NCBI GenBank assembly: GCA_030141605.1
Contig: JAQGDQ010001842.1
Span: forward strand, 1-23,540
Origin: Tubiluchus corallicola
Lineage: Eukaryota > Priapulida > Priapulimorpha > Priapulimorphida > Tubiluchidae
Reading direction: 5' to 3'
Length of the DNA: 23,540 nucleotides
In this document: piece by piece, positions 1-10,318 of the stretch
Layout of the letters: every line of letters begins with the position of its first letter
How positions within the stretch are numbered: the stretch's first letter is position 1
Notes under the pieces: model-generated
Databases searched by the model: none
What the model was told of the DNA's origin: nothing
Seen by the model: the letters and a program-made list of their open reading frames with translations, nothing else
Translations under genes and position numbers: made by a program

Positions 1-157
1 TCCCCTTATTACACAAAAACTACACTGCACGTAGAGGGCCCTACACCTGACCCGACACAGGTGCCTCCGTAACAATGGTAACAAGTGTGGTCAAGAGTCC
101 CTTTGCAATGGTCGGACGCAGCCCTGCTGTCATTCATTCAAATGCAACTTCTGTTTT
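1..157. other. Unassigned flank left of the LTR
   Basis: No open reading frame of convincing composition, RNA gene or repeat was recognised. The last five bases (153-157, GTTTT) are the left target-site duplication of the LTR that follows. Confidence 0.5.
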
Positions 158-502
158 TGTTGTGGAGATCGCTGACGTCAAGTAGAATTGCATAGAACAT
201 CGTAGAATGTTCCGTTGGAATGACTGCCTTACTGTCTGGATTGTTCTCGAACATTTGTTCTGGAAGTTTCTACAGTGCGCTATATAAGGCGAAGCCACCT
301 GCCGACACGTGATCGCACATCGCACACAGAGCATGCAGATCTAACAAGGACTTATACTTACTCATTTATACTTACTTAGTATAATCATTTCCCGTTCCTT
401 CATACTTGTGTTGTAAGAATTCTCGCTCAATAAAGTAATAATATTTAACGGCGTGTTTTCTGGTTTTCTCTACGAGCCTTCCGAGAGAAACAAAACACAA
501 CA
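158..502 (+). mobile_element. Solo LTR of an LTR retrotransposon
   Basis: A 345-bp unit begins TGTTGTGG and ends CACAACA, so it has the TG...CA ends and short inverted termini of an LTR. It is flanked by a perfect 5-bp duplication, GTTTT at 153-157 and again at 503-507. Inside are a CRE-like TGACGTCA (173-180), a TATA motif in CTATATAAGGC (about 280-290) and an AATAAA poly(A) signal (429-434), in the U3-R-U5 order expected. Its 3' part (GTTTTCTGGTTTTCTCTACG) recurs in the inverted LTR at 13,315-13,641, which defines a family. No gag, pol or primer-binding site lies beside it, so it is a solo LTR left by recombination. A 5-bp duplication fits Gypsy or BEL/Pao families; which one cannot be decided. 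The right-hand duplication is followed directly by the minisatellite. Confidence 0.87.
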
Positions 503-529
503 GTTTTTAAATTAGAGAGTAGAGAGAGA

Positions 530-2107
530 CTAGAGAGTACTGTACTGTTTCGCAGCCTAGTATTGTACTGTTTCGTAGCCTAGTATTGTACTGTTTCGTA
601 GCCTAGTATTGTACTGTTTCGTAGCCTAGTACTGTACTGTTTCGTAGCCTAGTACTGTACTGTTTCGTAGCCTAGTACTGTACTGTTTCGTAGCCTAGTA
701 CTGTACTGTTTCGTAGCCTAGTACTGTACTGTTTCGTAGCCTAGTACTGTACTGTTTCGTAGCATAGTACTGTACTGTTTCGTTGCCTAGTACTGTACTG
801 TTTCGTAGCCTAGTACTGTACTGTTTCGTAGCCTAGTACTGTACTGTTTCGTAGCCTAGTACTGTACTGTTTCGTAGCCTAGTACTGTACTGTTTCGTAG
901 CCTACTGTATTGTTTCGTAGCCTAGTACTGTACTGTTTCGTAGCCTAGTACTGTACTGTTTCGTAGCCTAGTACTGTACTGTTTCGCAGCCTAGTATTGT
1001 ACTGTTTCGTAGCCTAGTACTGTACTGTTTCGCAGCCTAGTATTGTACTGTTTCGTAGCCTAGTACTGTACTGTTTCGTAGCCTAGTACTGTACTGTTTC
1101 GTAGCCTAGTACTGTACTGTTTCGTACCCTAGTACTGTACTGTTTCGTAGCCTAGTACTGTACTGTTTCGTAGCCTAGTACTGTACTGTTTCGCAGCCTA
1201 GTACTGTACTGTTTCGTAGCCTAGTACTGTACTGTTTCGTAGCCTAGTACTGTACTGTTTCGTAGCCTAGTACTGTACTGTTTCGTTGCCTAGTACTGTA
1301 CTGTTTCGTAGCCTAGTACTGTCCTGTTTCGCAGCCTAGTACTGTACTGTTTCGTAGCCTAGTACTGTACTGTTTCGTAGCCTACTGTATTGTTTCGTAG
1401 CCTAGTACTGTACTGTTTCGTAGCCTAGTACTGTACTGTTTCGTAGCCTAGTACTGTACTGTTTCGTAGCCTAGTACTGTACTGTTTCGTACCCTAGTAC
1501 TGTACTGTTTCGTAGCCTAGTACTGTACTGTTTCGTTGCCTAGTACTGTACTGTTTCGTAGTCTAGTACTGTCCTGTTTCGCAGCCTAGTACTGTACTGT
1601 TTCGTAGCCTAGTACTGTACTGTTTCGTAGCCTACTGTACTGTTTCGTAGCCTAGTACTGTACTGTTTCGTAGCCTAGTACTGTACTGTTTCGTAGCCTA
1701 GTACTGTACTGTTTCGTAGCCTAGTACTGTACTGTTTCGTAGCCTAGTGCTGTACTGTTTCGTAGCCTAGTACTGCACTGTTTCGTAGCCTAGTACTGTA
1801 CTGTTTCGTAGCCTAGTACTGTACTGTTTCGTAGCCTAGTACTGTTACTGTTTCGCAGCCTAGTACTGTACTGTTTCGTAGCCTAGTACTGTCCTGTTTC
1901 GCAGCCTAGTACTGTACTGTTTCGTAGCCTAGTACTGTACTGTTTCGTAGCCTAGTACTGTACTGTTTCGTAGCCTAGTACTGCACTGTTTCATAGCCTA
2001 GTACTGTACTGTTTCGTAGCCTAGCACTGTACTGTTTCGTAGCCTAGTACTGTACTGTTTCGTAGCCTAGTACTGTACTGTTTCGTACCCTAGTACTGTA
2101 CTGTTTC
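530..2107. repeat. 23-bp minisatellite, about 68 units
   Basis: The unit is 23 bp: TACTGTACTG followed by TTTCGTAGCCTAG. It repeats with few indels for about 1.58 kb. Marker variants recur in the same order: GTTGCC (about 781, 1284, 1534), GTCCTG (about 1321, 1571, 1891), a 3-bp deletion giving GCCTACTGT (about 901, 1381, 1631) and GTACCC (about 1128, 1490, 2088). The marker set at 1284/1321/1381 reappears 250 bp later, which is 11 units minus the 3-bp deletion, so blocks have been amplified as higher-order repeats. No coding potential is claimed. Confidence 0.97.
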
Positions 2108-2689
2108 GCAGCCTAGCAAAGATTGAAAACCACGACGAAATGTTGCCACAGTTCAAAAGGCAGGTTTTTACATGTTCTTTTCCTTTAATTCATTTTGTCA
2201 GCATCCCTTTGCGTTCCGCCGACGTAGTTCGATTTAACAGAGAAATTTTATTTTAGACTCTCAGTAACACAATTTACATTCATTCCAAGGTTCATGCTGA
2301 GTAAGAAAATCAAATCTTTAGCAGCCGTTCAATACGCATGATGCGCCTTCATTACAGACAACTGATTTAACTCCCTCGTGTCATTAATGCAAAATAATCT
2401 TTCTTTGTGCTTGAGTAAAATTGATTAGAGCAATCTGGGAACTCTTTGATCAGCTGCCGTCTGTTGACAGTCCCGCGTGCGTTGTCGCGTGATCAATTAT
2501 TGTAACAGGACGCATGACAAATTCGCTTTCCGCGTGTTTTCCGTCCTCTTAATGGTAACAGCAAAAATAACAAATTAGTTGAAAAGAAGCCAGTATTTTG
2601 CACTATGAAAAGAAGCCAGTGTTTTTGCACTAGAATGTAAATCAATATGAAATCTATTTTTATTAAAGGCATTTAAAAACATTTGTAGT
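2108..2689. other. Unassigned stretch with a short tandem duplication
   Basis: No gene was recognised on either strand. A 25-26 bp imperfect direct duplication (starting GAAAAGAAGCCAGT) lies at about 2581-2632. The rest is AT-rich and featureless to the eye. Confidence 0.5.
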
Positions 2690-2852
2690 TAAAAACAACA
2701 CAACTTTATTAAAAACTTTTATATTAAAAAGTTAAAATCAGACCAAACGTTTCGACATGCTGCTGCTGTCATCATCAGTGGTAAATTTACAAACATACAA
2801 TTAGTTTATGTAAGCAGAGCCTGTTATGCACTAATTAAGTAGTTAATAGAAG
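2690..2852 (-). mobile_element. Penelope-like repeat copy 1 with hammerhead-like core
   Basis: About 160 bp is clearly homologous to 21,370-21,540. Shared blocks include GCTGCTGCTGTCATCATCAG, GTGGTAAATTTACAAAC and TATGCACTAATTAAGTAG. On the minus strand the centre reads ACCA-CTGATGA...GTC-GAAA-CGTT-TGGT. This is the arrangement of the hammerhead ribozyme motif reported in the pseudo-LTRs of Penelope-like retroelements. No RT or GIY-YIG domain is adjacent, so this is a short non-coding derivative or terminal fragment. Assignment to Penelope rests on the motif, not on protein evidence. Confidence 0.55.
2742..2782 (-). ncRNA. Hammerhead-like ribozyme core (candidate)
   Basis: Read on the minus strand, stem I is ACCA (2782-2779) with UGGU (2745-2742). 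The CUGAUGA box is at 2778-2772. Stem II is GACA with UGUC around a GCAGCAGCA loop. Then come GAAA and a self-complementary ACGU that would be a minimal stem III, with the GUU cleavage triplet ending at 2746. One oddity is an extra U between CUGAUGA and stem II. The second copy at about 21,419-21,458 has lost the G of GAAA and is probably inactive. Short stem III versions are known in Penelope-type hammerheads; activity here is an inference. Confidence 0.4.
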
Positions 2853-2854
2853 CC

Positions 2855-2937
2855 AAATAGGTAATGAATAAGCAGACCAGTAGAAAATACGGTAAATTAA
2901 GCATGTCTTTAGTGGTCTGTTTATTCATTACCTATTT
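2855..2937. repeat. 25-bp inverted repeat (hairpin)
   Basis: The arm 2855-2879 (AAATAGGTAATGAATAAGCA...) is the reverse complement of 2913-2937 with one mismatch in 25. The spacer is 33 bp. It sits between the Penelope-like repeat and the pentanucleotide array. It could fold as a strong hairpin or cruciform, or mark a small foldback event; there is no evidence for function. Confidence 0.85.
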
Positions 2938-2995
2938 ACCTGCTCACAACTTTACGATTTACGTTTTTTCTAGGTTAAACGTCTCAAAATTGTAC

Positions 2996-3475
2996 TGTAT
3001 TGTGTTGTGTTGTGTTGTGTTGTGTCGTGTCGTGTCGTGTCGTGTCGTGTCGTGTCGTGTCGCGTCGCGTCGCGTAGCGTCGCGTCGCGTTGCGTTGCAT
3101 TGCATTGCATTGTATTGTATTATATTGTGTTATGTTATATTATGTCATGTCATGTCATGTTTTGTTTTGTCATGTCATGTCATGTCATGTCATGTCATGT
3201 CATGTCATGTCATGTCATGTCATGTCATGTTTTGTTTTGTTTTGTTTTGTTTTGTTTTGTCATGTCATGTCATGTCATGTCATGTCATGTTTTGTTTTGT
3301 TTTGTTTTGTTTTGTCATGTCATGTCATGTCATGTCATGTCATGTCATGTCATGTCATGTCATGTCATGTCATGTCATGTCATGTCATGTCATGTCATGT
3401 CATGTCATGTCATGTCATGTCATGTCATGTCATGTCATGTCATGTCAGATAATATCATATCAGATCATATTATAT
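2996..3475. repeat. Phase-locked pentanucleotide array (TGTGT to CATGT)
   Basis: About 95 consecutive pentamers stay in one register without a visible indel; every fifth base is T. The blocks run in order: TGTGT, CGTGT, CGCGT, TGCGT, TGCAT, TGTAT, TATAT/TATGT, then CATGT interrupted by runs of TTTGT, ending in CAGAT/CATAT. Most neighbouring block types differ by one transition. The long Cys/His/Val-rich reading frames here are translations of the repeat and should not be called genes. Confidence 0.97.
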
Positions 3476-4690
3476 TACAAAGTTTAGTGCACATTTTAAT
3501 GAGATGCATTCAATTTTAAGGTATTGTTTTTATAAATTTTATTTTTGTGCGTCATTTTACGTTTCACAAAGTCAACGAACGTGCGCCTGCTGATTTCTTC
3601 CATTAGTACTATTTTAATATATGTATATATGTCAATAAATAAAAATAAAGAAATGGTATCTAAAACTAAAGCATCTCAGTTGGTCTCCCAGGTTGAACAT
3701 CAAACAACCAATTGTTTTTTTGGCACAAGTTTCGACAAACATTACGGAACTAGGAAAATCTCTGTTTTCTTTTTCTGAGTCATTTATTGATTCCTACAAC
3801 TGATTAGGTTTCATTAGTTGTGCTATAGCAGTGACCTCCGAACGTTTTCCCATTTCTATCCCTGTCCGGAAGATAATTTATCACTTTTATTATTATGATT
3901 CATGGGATGGAAGTTCTCATGAAGACCCATCACGCTGTGCAAACGGCACCAATCAGCATCATCAAAGAAGCGGGCGTCGCGTCAAATTGGTCAATTTCCG
4001 CATCCTGAATAACGAGCTTGACCAAAATAATGGCTTAATGCCTTCCTTTGTATGGCAACCCTTGCGCTGAATTTGTGCACTGAATGTCAATTGGAGCTTG
4101 CTCATATCTGGCTCAAGATTGGTCTGCTTGCGTGCGTTCTCGAAAGGGGATAAGCACAAGATGGCTCAAGATTGGTCTGCTTGCGTGCGTTCTTGAAAGG
4201 GGATAATCACAAGATTCGTTCACTCGCTTGCAATATTGAAAAAGAAAATATCTGTAATAAACGCAGTTTCTTTTTCCTGATTGCATGCAAAAAGGGGAAT
4301 CTTGCTGTTACTAGTACTAAGCAAATAGGCGTGATGTGGTAATATGGTTCGTTTTGCACTAAGCCAGCGCGTACAGAACCAGGGAATTCCATTATGTCTT
4401 CCTCCTGGAGAAGTTTAATAAATCTGGACAACTGCGATCGTTATTTCAGCACGGGACACTTTCAAGATTGCACTACTTGCGCCTGTGACAGGCAGCTGCA
4501 CCCCGGATTCGATTTAGCACGCAGCAAATGAGCAATCAGTCGCAAATGACATGAGCAGCTGGGTCCACAGAGATGCGTAACTACGCAATAATTGAATGCA
4601 TGTCGTGACGTCATCTTGTCAATTTGGAAAAATTATTGGTGTAGAATAATTTAATTACTATGTCCACTCGTATTGGAAACTAAATACATC
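3476..4690. other. No recognisable gene; 53-bp tandem duplication
   Basis: Short open frames exist (up to 79 codons) but none has a recognisable motif or convincing composition. A tandem duplication of period 53 bp lies at about 4109-4215, containing TTGGTCTGCTTGCGTGCGTT in both copies. Nothing else was identified. Confidence 0.5.
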
Positions 4691-4935
4691 GGTGTTCACT
4701 GACTGATTGGTTAAAGTTGGCTGGCTGCTTGGTTGGTTGCCTAGTTGGTTGGTCAGCTAGGCTAGTTGATCGGTTGTTTAGTTGGTTTGTTCGTTTGTTT
4801 GTTTCTTGGTTCGTTGGTTGGCTGGTTAGTCGGTCGTTTCTTGGGTACTTTATTACTTTTAGTTAGTTGATTGGTTAATTAGTCGGTCGGTCGGGTGGTG
4901 GGTGCTTGACTGATTGATTATTTGGTTAGTTGTCT
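4690..4935. repeat. Degenerate tetranucleotide tract (TTGG/TTAG/TCGG-like)
   Basis: A 4-base rhythm of the type TTGG, TTAG, TTCG, TTTG and GTCG runs for about 245 bp with many substitutions and some indels. It looks like an old microsatellite that has decayed. It is not the TTAGGG telomere repeat. Confidence 0.75.
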
Positions 4936-5024
4936 AGCAGACTGGCTGCCTGGCAGCATGGCAACCATCGTTTCCAGGTAGTTTGATTGACAGGTTTATT
5001 TGCTTGTGTCGTATAGTGACTATA

Positions 5025-6260
<1,236 letters not shown>

Positions 6261-6264
6261 TTTA

Positions 6265-6405
6265 CACTATATATACATTTGACATGACGCAATTAACAGA
6301 AACATGCTTTACATTACATAAATTTCACTCATTACATTTATACTATTTATACATTTGACATTACAAAACTAACATAACACGTATTACATTACATAATTTT
6401 TTTAA
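6265..6405. repeat. Two-copy AT-rich tandem repeat, about 79-bp period
   Basis: Two diverged copies share TATACATTTGACAT and a TTACATTACATAA ending. They lie just 3' of the LINE coding remnant on the minus strand, so they may belong to its 3' untranslated region. Confidence 0.5.
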
Positions 6406-6435
6406 AAAAATTTCATTTTTAATCGTTATATGGAG

Positions 6436-7695
6436 TCAGGGGCGGGGGTAGATGAAAGTGGAGTCTGTGTAATTAGTATCAGATGCACAATGTGGAAGTT
6501 GAAACCTGTTACATTGATATTCTTTTAATTTCTTTTTAAAGTGGTGGAGAGATATTTGTTTTATTTCACTGGGTAGTAAGTTCCATAAATGTATGGCCTG
6601 TTTTGATATAGAGTTATTTCCAAATTTATTGTTTACTGTAATTTGCTTTAAATTGTATGTTCTAGTGTTTAAAGTGGTATCAGGAATGAATGCTAAGGGA
6701 TTGTTTATAAATGGAATGCTCAGTTTATTGATATATTTATAAAGAAATATCAGTGTTTTGTAATCTCGATAGGCTTCTAATATTGGTATTTTTGTGGACG
6801 TTCTTAAGCTTGTTGCAGAAGCAGCATGTTGTTTAGCAGTTTTGTTAGAGTAGCCATGAATTAATCTAAGTGCGTAGTTTTGCATTGTATTTAGTTTTCT
6901 AAAGTTTTCATATTTAACGTTTTGAAGTAAAGTGCAACCATATAGATAATGTGGTAATATTAGACTTTTGTAGGTGAGAATTTTTGTTTTCTTGGTTAGA
7001 TGGCCTCTGGTTTGGCGTAAGAATGTCGTGCTTAATGTCATCTTGTTGTGTATTTGATGAAACTGTTCATCCCAAGTGAGTTTATTGTCGACAGTAATGC
7101 CTAAAAATTTTACAGTTTTTGCTTGTTCTATGGAACAGTCACCTACTTTTAGTGTTGCATTAGAAGTAATGTCATTTGATTTGGGTGATATTACCATAAA
7201 TTCTGTCTTATCATCATTCATTTTTAAAGCAAAATAGTTAAATGCTGTATTTATACTAGATTATTTTTTGATGTTAGAAAGTCTGCGTGTGCTGTATAGA
7301 TAGTTGTATCATCGGCATATTGTGTTGTCCGAATTATGTAAAACTAAATGAATTTTATTAACATATAAACAAAAGAGTAAAGGACCTAATATCGTACCTT
7401 GCGGGATGCCTCTTTGTGGTGTGGCCCATGTTGAAAAAGTGTGTTTGCTCAACTTGACTCTTTCTATTGTGTAGGTAATTATTATTTAGTTTGAGAGAAG
7501 TATAATCGAATCCTAGTTGGCGTAAGTTGTCTAGTAGTAAATTGTGATCGAGGCTGTCAAAAGCTTTACTTAGATCTAAAAATGCTGCTGTTAAATATTT
7601 ATTTTTATTTAAGTTGTAACGCCACTTTTCAGTGGCATCAATTATCGCGTCTATTGTAGAATGTAGTTTTCTAAAACCAAATTGATGATTTGACA
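6436..7695 (-). pseudogene. Jockey/CR1-type LINE reverse transcriptase remnant
   Basis: On the minus strand the RT motifs occur in order but in different frames. Motif A is FLDLSKAFDSLDH (about 7550-7590), motif B is RGIPQGTILGPLLF (about 7380-7425) and motif C is YADDTTIY (about 7290-7320). These are followed by an uninterrupted 261-codon frame (7221-6436) with KTEFMVI, VKFLGITVDNKLTWDEQ and the C-terminal thumb/connection region, ending ...LPSEIKQISLHHFKKKL. Frame changes between A and B, between B and C, and a stop plus shift just after C mean it cannot make a full enzyme. The 5' part of RT, the endonuclease and ORF1 are absent, which is the usual 5' truncation. The family assignment (Jockey/CR1-like) rests on the LTW and FLG block. 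It is a different, older element from the plus-strand remnant at 20,050-21,230. Confidence 0.9.
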
Positions 7696-8125
7696 GTAAC
7701 TTATATTTTCAATGTAATGATTTATTTGGTTGTAGATAGGTTTGTTTGGCTAAGTATGTGAAAGAGTTATCAAATAAAGTAACTTAAAGGCGATGGAAGT
7801 GCATCATCTGAAACAAAGTACTAAAGTTTGTACTTTTACATGCAAAAGCATGTGCATGATTGCGTGTGATAAGATAGTAACCTAGTACGCTTCGCATTCA
7901 ATACTGGCTTTTTTACAATGTTACCTACAACGTATTAGTAACACAAATGCGTCAAATAGGTGAACGGAACTTATCTACGTATTTAAAAACATTTTATTGT
8001 ATAATTCAATTTCTGTTACACTGTTAACTATATTGAATTACAAAAAAATGAAGGAAGCTTAATCCATTTAAAATTACATTTAACTTCTAATTACATTGCG
8101 TTTGAACTTAATACATTTAATACAC
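7696..8125. other. No gene; degenerate relative of the next repeat
   Basis: No coding or RNA feature was recognised. From about 7985 the sequence TTTTATTGTATAATTCAA resembles the 87-bp repeat unit that follows, so the array probably had an older, decayed edge here. A short perfect hairpin, ACATGC-AAAA-GCATGT, lies near 7839-7854. Confidence 0.45.
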
Positions 8126-8478
8126 ACACTTTATTGTACAATTCAACTTTGTGACTATCTTCTAAACCATAATGAACTATAATAGCACAAATATCTAATC
8201 AAAATTCACTTAACACTTTATTGTACAATTCAACTGTATGACTATCTTCTAAACCATAATGAACTATAATAGCACAAATATCTAATCAAAATTCACTTAA
8301 CACTTTATTGTACAATTCAACTTTATGACTATCTTCTAAACCATAATGAACTATAATAGCACAAATATCTAATCAAAATTCACTTAACACTTTATTGTAC
8401 AATTCAACTGTATGACTATCTTCTAAACCATAATGAACTATAATACATGTAGCACAAATATCTAATCAAAATTCACTC
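8126..8478. repeat. 87-bp minisatellite, four units
   Basis: The unit starts at 8127, 8214, 8301 and 8388, giving an exact 87-bp period with very few substitutions; the last unit carries a small insertion (ACATGT). Each unit contains TTTATT on the plus strand, that is AATAAA on the minus strand. Looser relatives of the unit lie on both sides (7985-8100 and 8490-8750). The array lies about 280 bp downstream of the stop codon of the minus-strand gene. Confidence 0.93.
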
Positions 8479-8760
8479 AACAACTATTTTTATGTAATTC
8501 TCCTTTCATACTTATTAGCTGTAAAGTCTAAAATGAATTATTAATACTACAACGCAACAGTATCAAAGAAACTTACTTTTACCTACCTACTTCATGAAAA
8601 AACTTCATTCAACAATCAAGAATTTTTGAATATTGCAATTATAGTGAATTAATAATACGCACACGTGAACGAAACTTACTACTGTACCTCGAAACACTTC
8701 ATTACATAGTCTGACTTTTTCATATGTTATTAGATATAATGAATTAATAACACAGACAAT

Positions 8761-10254
8761 TTAAAGAAGAGATTTTACTGTATAATAATAAAACAGAAGA
8801 CAGGATTTCAGTAGAACCAGATTCAAGATCTGCACTGCTCCACCTCCAGGTGGATTATAAGATGTTGTAGTATTAGCCGTTGTCATTGTAGTACCTTCTT
8901 CTTTGTACATGAATATGCATTCTGGAAGCTGAGGACAGAACTCATCATCACACTCTATTGGTATGGGTCTGCACTTACCATCAAAGATGAAATCAGGACG
9001 AATAGGCCATGGGCCTATAGGACAAGGTATTGGAGGACAAGGATTAGGCAAGCATTTGTCACAGTCTAGGCACCCACTTGGGAACATTTCGAATCCGAAT
9101 GGGCATGGTATTGGTGATGGTGTTGCACAGATAGGACATGGAGTTGGAAGCACAAAGGATTTGGCACATTTGGCAATAGCACCATTTCTCACTCTTGTGC
9201 CTGGTATCTCGACACCTTTCTTGTCGACACACCACGATTGTTTGAAATACTCATGAATTTGTACTGGGTTGTATTTACCGTTTTTAAGGCAATCAGGGCG
9301 GTGAATTCCGAGTGACAGAAGAAGGTCCGCATGGATCTGCCCTCGTTGACATTTTGTTAACTTAGGTGGAGTACAAACAAGGCTGGGACATCCTGACAGT
9401 TTACAACACAATCTAGTTCTTGGGCAATCCTTGTGATTTTCGCATTCGTTTCCAATCCTTGGGCAAGGTCTGGTCATTCCTTTGACATTCCATGCTTCCA
9501 GCCAAACCTTTTTAGGACAGGAACCATACTTTGGCAATTCAAAAGGAGGAACAGGAGTGGTAACTTCTATGTCCTTATATTTAAATTCACACTCTGGAAG
9601 ATTAGGGCAGTAATCATCTTCACAAGTTACAACTAAGCTATTGCATATACCTGTTAGTTCAATGTAATAATGCACTTCGCTGGTGCCAGATGGACATTTT
9701 ATTGATTCACAAAGATCTGGCCTGCATTTGTCACAAGATGGGCATCCATCAACCATATCAAAACCATACGGGCATTGTTTTGGTGTACATTCTTTCGGCT
9801 TAAAGTCGCACAAAGTAGGATGAAGCATATCCTCAACACATTTGGCAACACGACCCTTACCTGTAACTCTTGAGTTGGGTTTTTCATAGCCGTACTTGTC
9901 AACACACCAGGAAGCTTCGTTATATTCGTCTATTTGCACTGGGTTCCATTTACCGTTATCAAGGCAATCAGGGCGATGATGACCAAGCATCCTAATGAGG
10001 TCAGCATGTCTTTGCCGTACCTGGCAGTGTGTTAACTTAGGAATAATGCACTGTTTAACCTCACAGTTGGGATTTTCACAGCATAATCTCGATTCTGGGC
10101 AATCGTAGTGAGTTCTGCATGCATATATCCTAGGGCATATTTTGGGCCAATCGGGCCGAGCTGACAAACAAGTGCCCCATTTTGGAAAGAGGATAGCACT
10201 GCTGAAATCACATAGCTGAAGCAGTAGAACAAAGCTAGTTATTAGGTAAAACAT
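8761..10254 (-). CDS. Secreted WAP / thyroglobulin type-1 / antistasin-like protein, two modules
   Basis: An uninterrupted 497-codon frame. The start is the ATG at 10,254; the frame extends eight codons further but opens with TTG, not ATG. Residues 1-20 form a signal peptide (FYLITSFVLLLQLC core). Module 1: WAP-type four-disulphide core with eight Cys (29, 40, 46, 52, 58, 59, 64, 69), a thyroglobulin type-1 domain (77-139, four Cys, with SWCVD in place of CWCV), an antistasin-like CPYGFDMVDGCPSCDKC (161-177) and a further Cys-rich block (182-222). Module 2 repeats this order: WAP 246-294, thyroglobulin-1 302-363, antistasin-like 384-401 and Cys-rich 406-446. The tail is Thr-rich (455-465), then GGGA and a hydrophobic C-terminus (474-492), which could be a GPI-attachment signal. 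All three domain types occur in protease inhibitors (WAP and antistasin of serine proteases, thyroglobulin-1 often of cysteine proteases), so a secreted or surface inhibitor, or a matrix protein, is inferred. The coding part has no intron. Confidence 0.9.
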   Translation of the reverse strand: MFYLITSFVLLLQLCDFSSAILFPKWGTCLSARPDWPKICPRIYACRTHYDCPESRLCCENPNCEVKQCIIPKLTHCQVRQRHADLIRMLGHHRPDCLDNGKWNPVQIDEYNEASWCVDKYGYEKPNSRVTGKGRVAKCVEDMLHPTLCDFKPKECTPKQCPYGFDMVDGCPSCDKCRPDLCESIKCPSGTSEVHYYIELTGICNSLVVTCEDDYCPNLPECEFKYKDIEVTTPVPPFELPKYGSCPKKVWLEAWNVKGMTRPCPRIGNECENHKDCPRTRLCCKLSGCPSLVCTPPKLTKCQRGQIHADLLLSLGIHRPDCLKNGKYNPVQIHEYFKQSWCVDKKGVEIPGTRVRNGAIAKCAKSFVLPTPCPICATPSPIPCPFGFEMFPSGCLDCDKCLPNPCPPIPCPIGPWPIRPDFIFDGKCRPIPIECDDEFCPQLPECIFMYKEEGTTMTTANTTTSYNPPGGGAVQILNLVLLKSCLLFYYYTVKSLL

Positions 10255-10271
10255 GCCTGTAGTTGATGCTG

Positions 10272-10318
10272 CTGTCAAACAGTAAAATCTGGTGGTTCTT
10301 AATATAACGAGGTTTTAC
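10272..10318 (-). other. Possible 47-bp intron in the 5' UTR
   Basis: On the minus strand the sequence reads AAAG|GTAAAACC ... TTTTACTGTTTGACAG|CAGC. It would remove 47 bases ending 17 nt upstream of the chosen ATG. The donor and acceptor match consensus and the acceptor has a modest pyrimidine tract, but the intron is very short. It could equally be unspliced leader. Confidence 0.3.

Noticed and set aside
530-2107. CRISPR array
   Set aside because: Units are directly adjacent with no unique spacers, and the DNA is eukaryotic.
2864-3519. Open frames of 120-207 codons rich in Cys, His, Val and Met
   Set aside because: They are translations of the pentanucleotide array, open in all three frames, with no start context or unique sequence.
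4690-4935. Telomere-like repeats
   Set aside because: The rhythm is four bases and degenerate; no TTAGGG or related hexamer array is present.
8963-9905. Shorter frames inside the WAP gene on both strands
   Set aside because: Shadows of the 497-residue coding frame, which has regular Cys spacing and a signal peptide.
10255-10278. Eight extra N-terminal codons of the WAP gene frame
   Set aside because: The frame opens with TTG, not ATG, and a good splice acceptor may lie inside it; the ATG at 10,254 gives a proper signal peptide.
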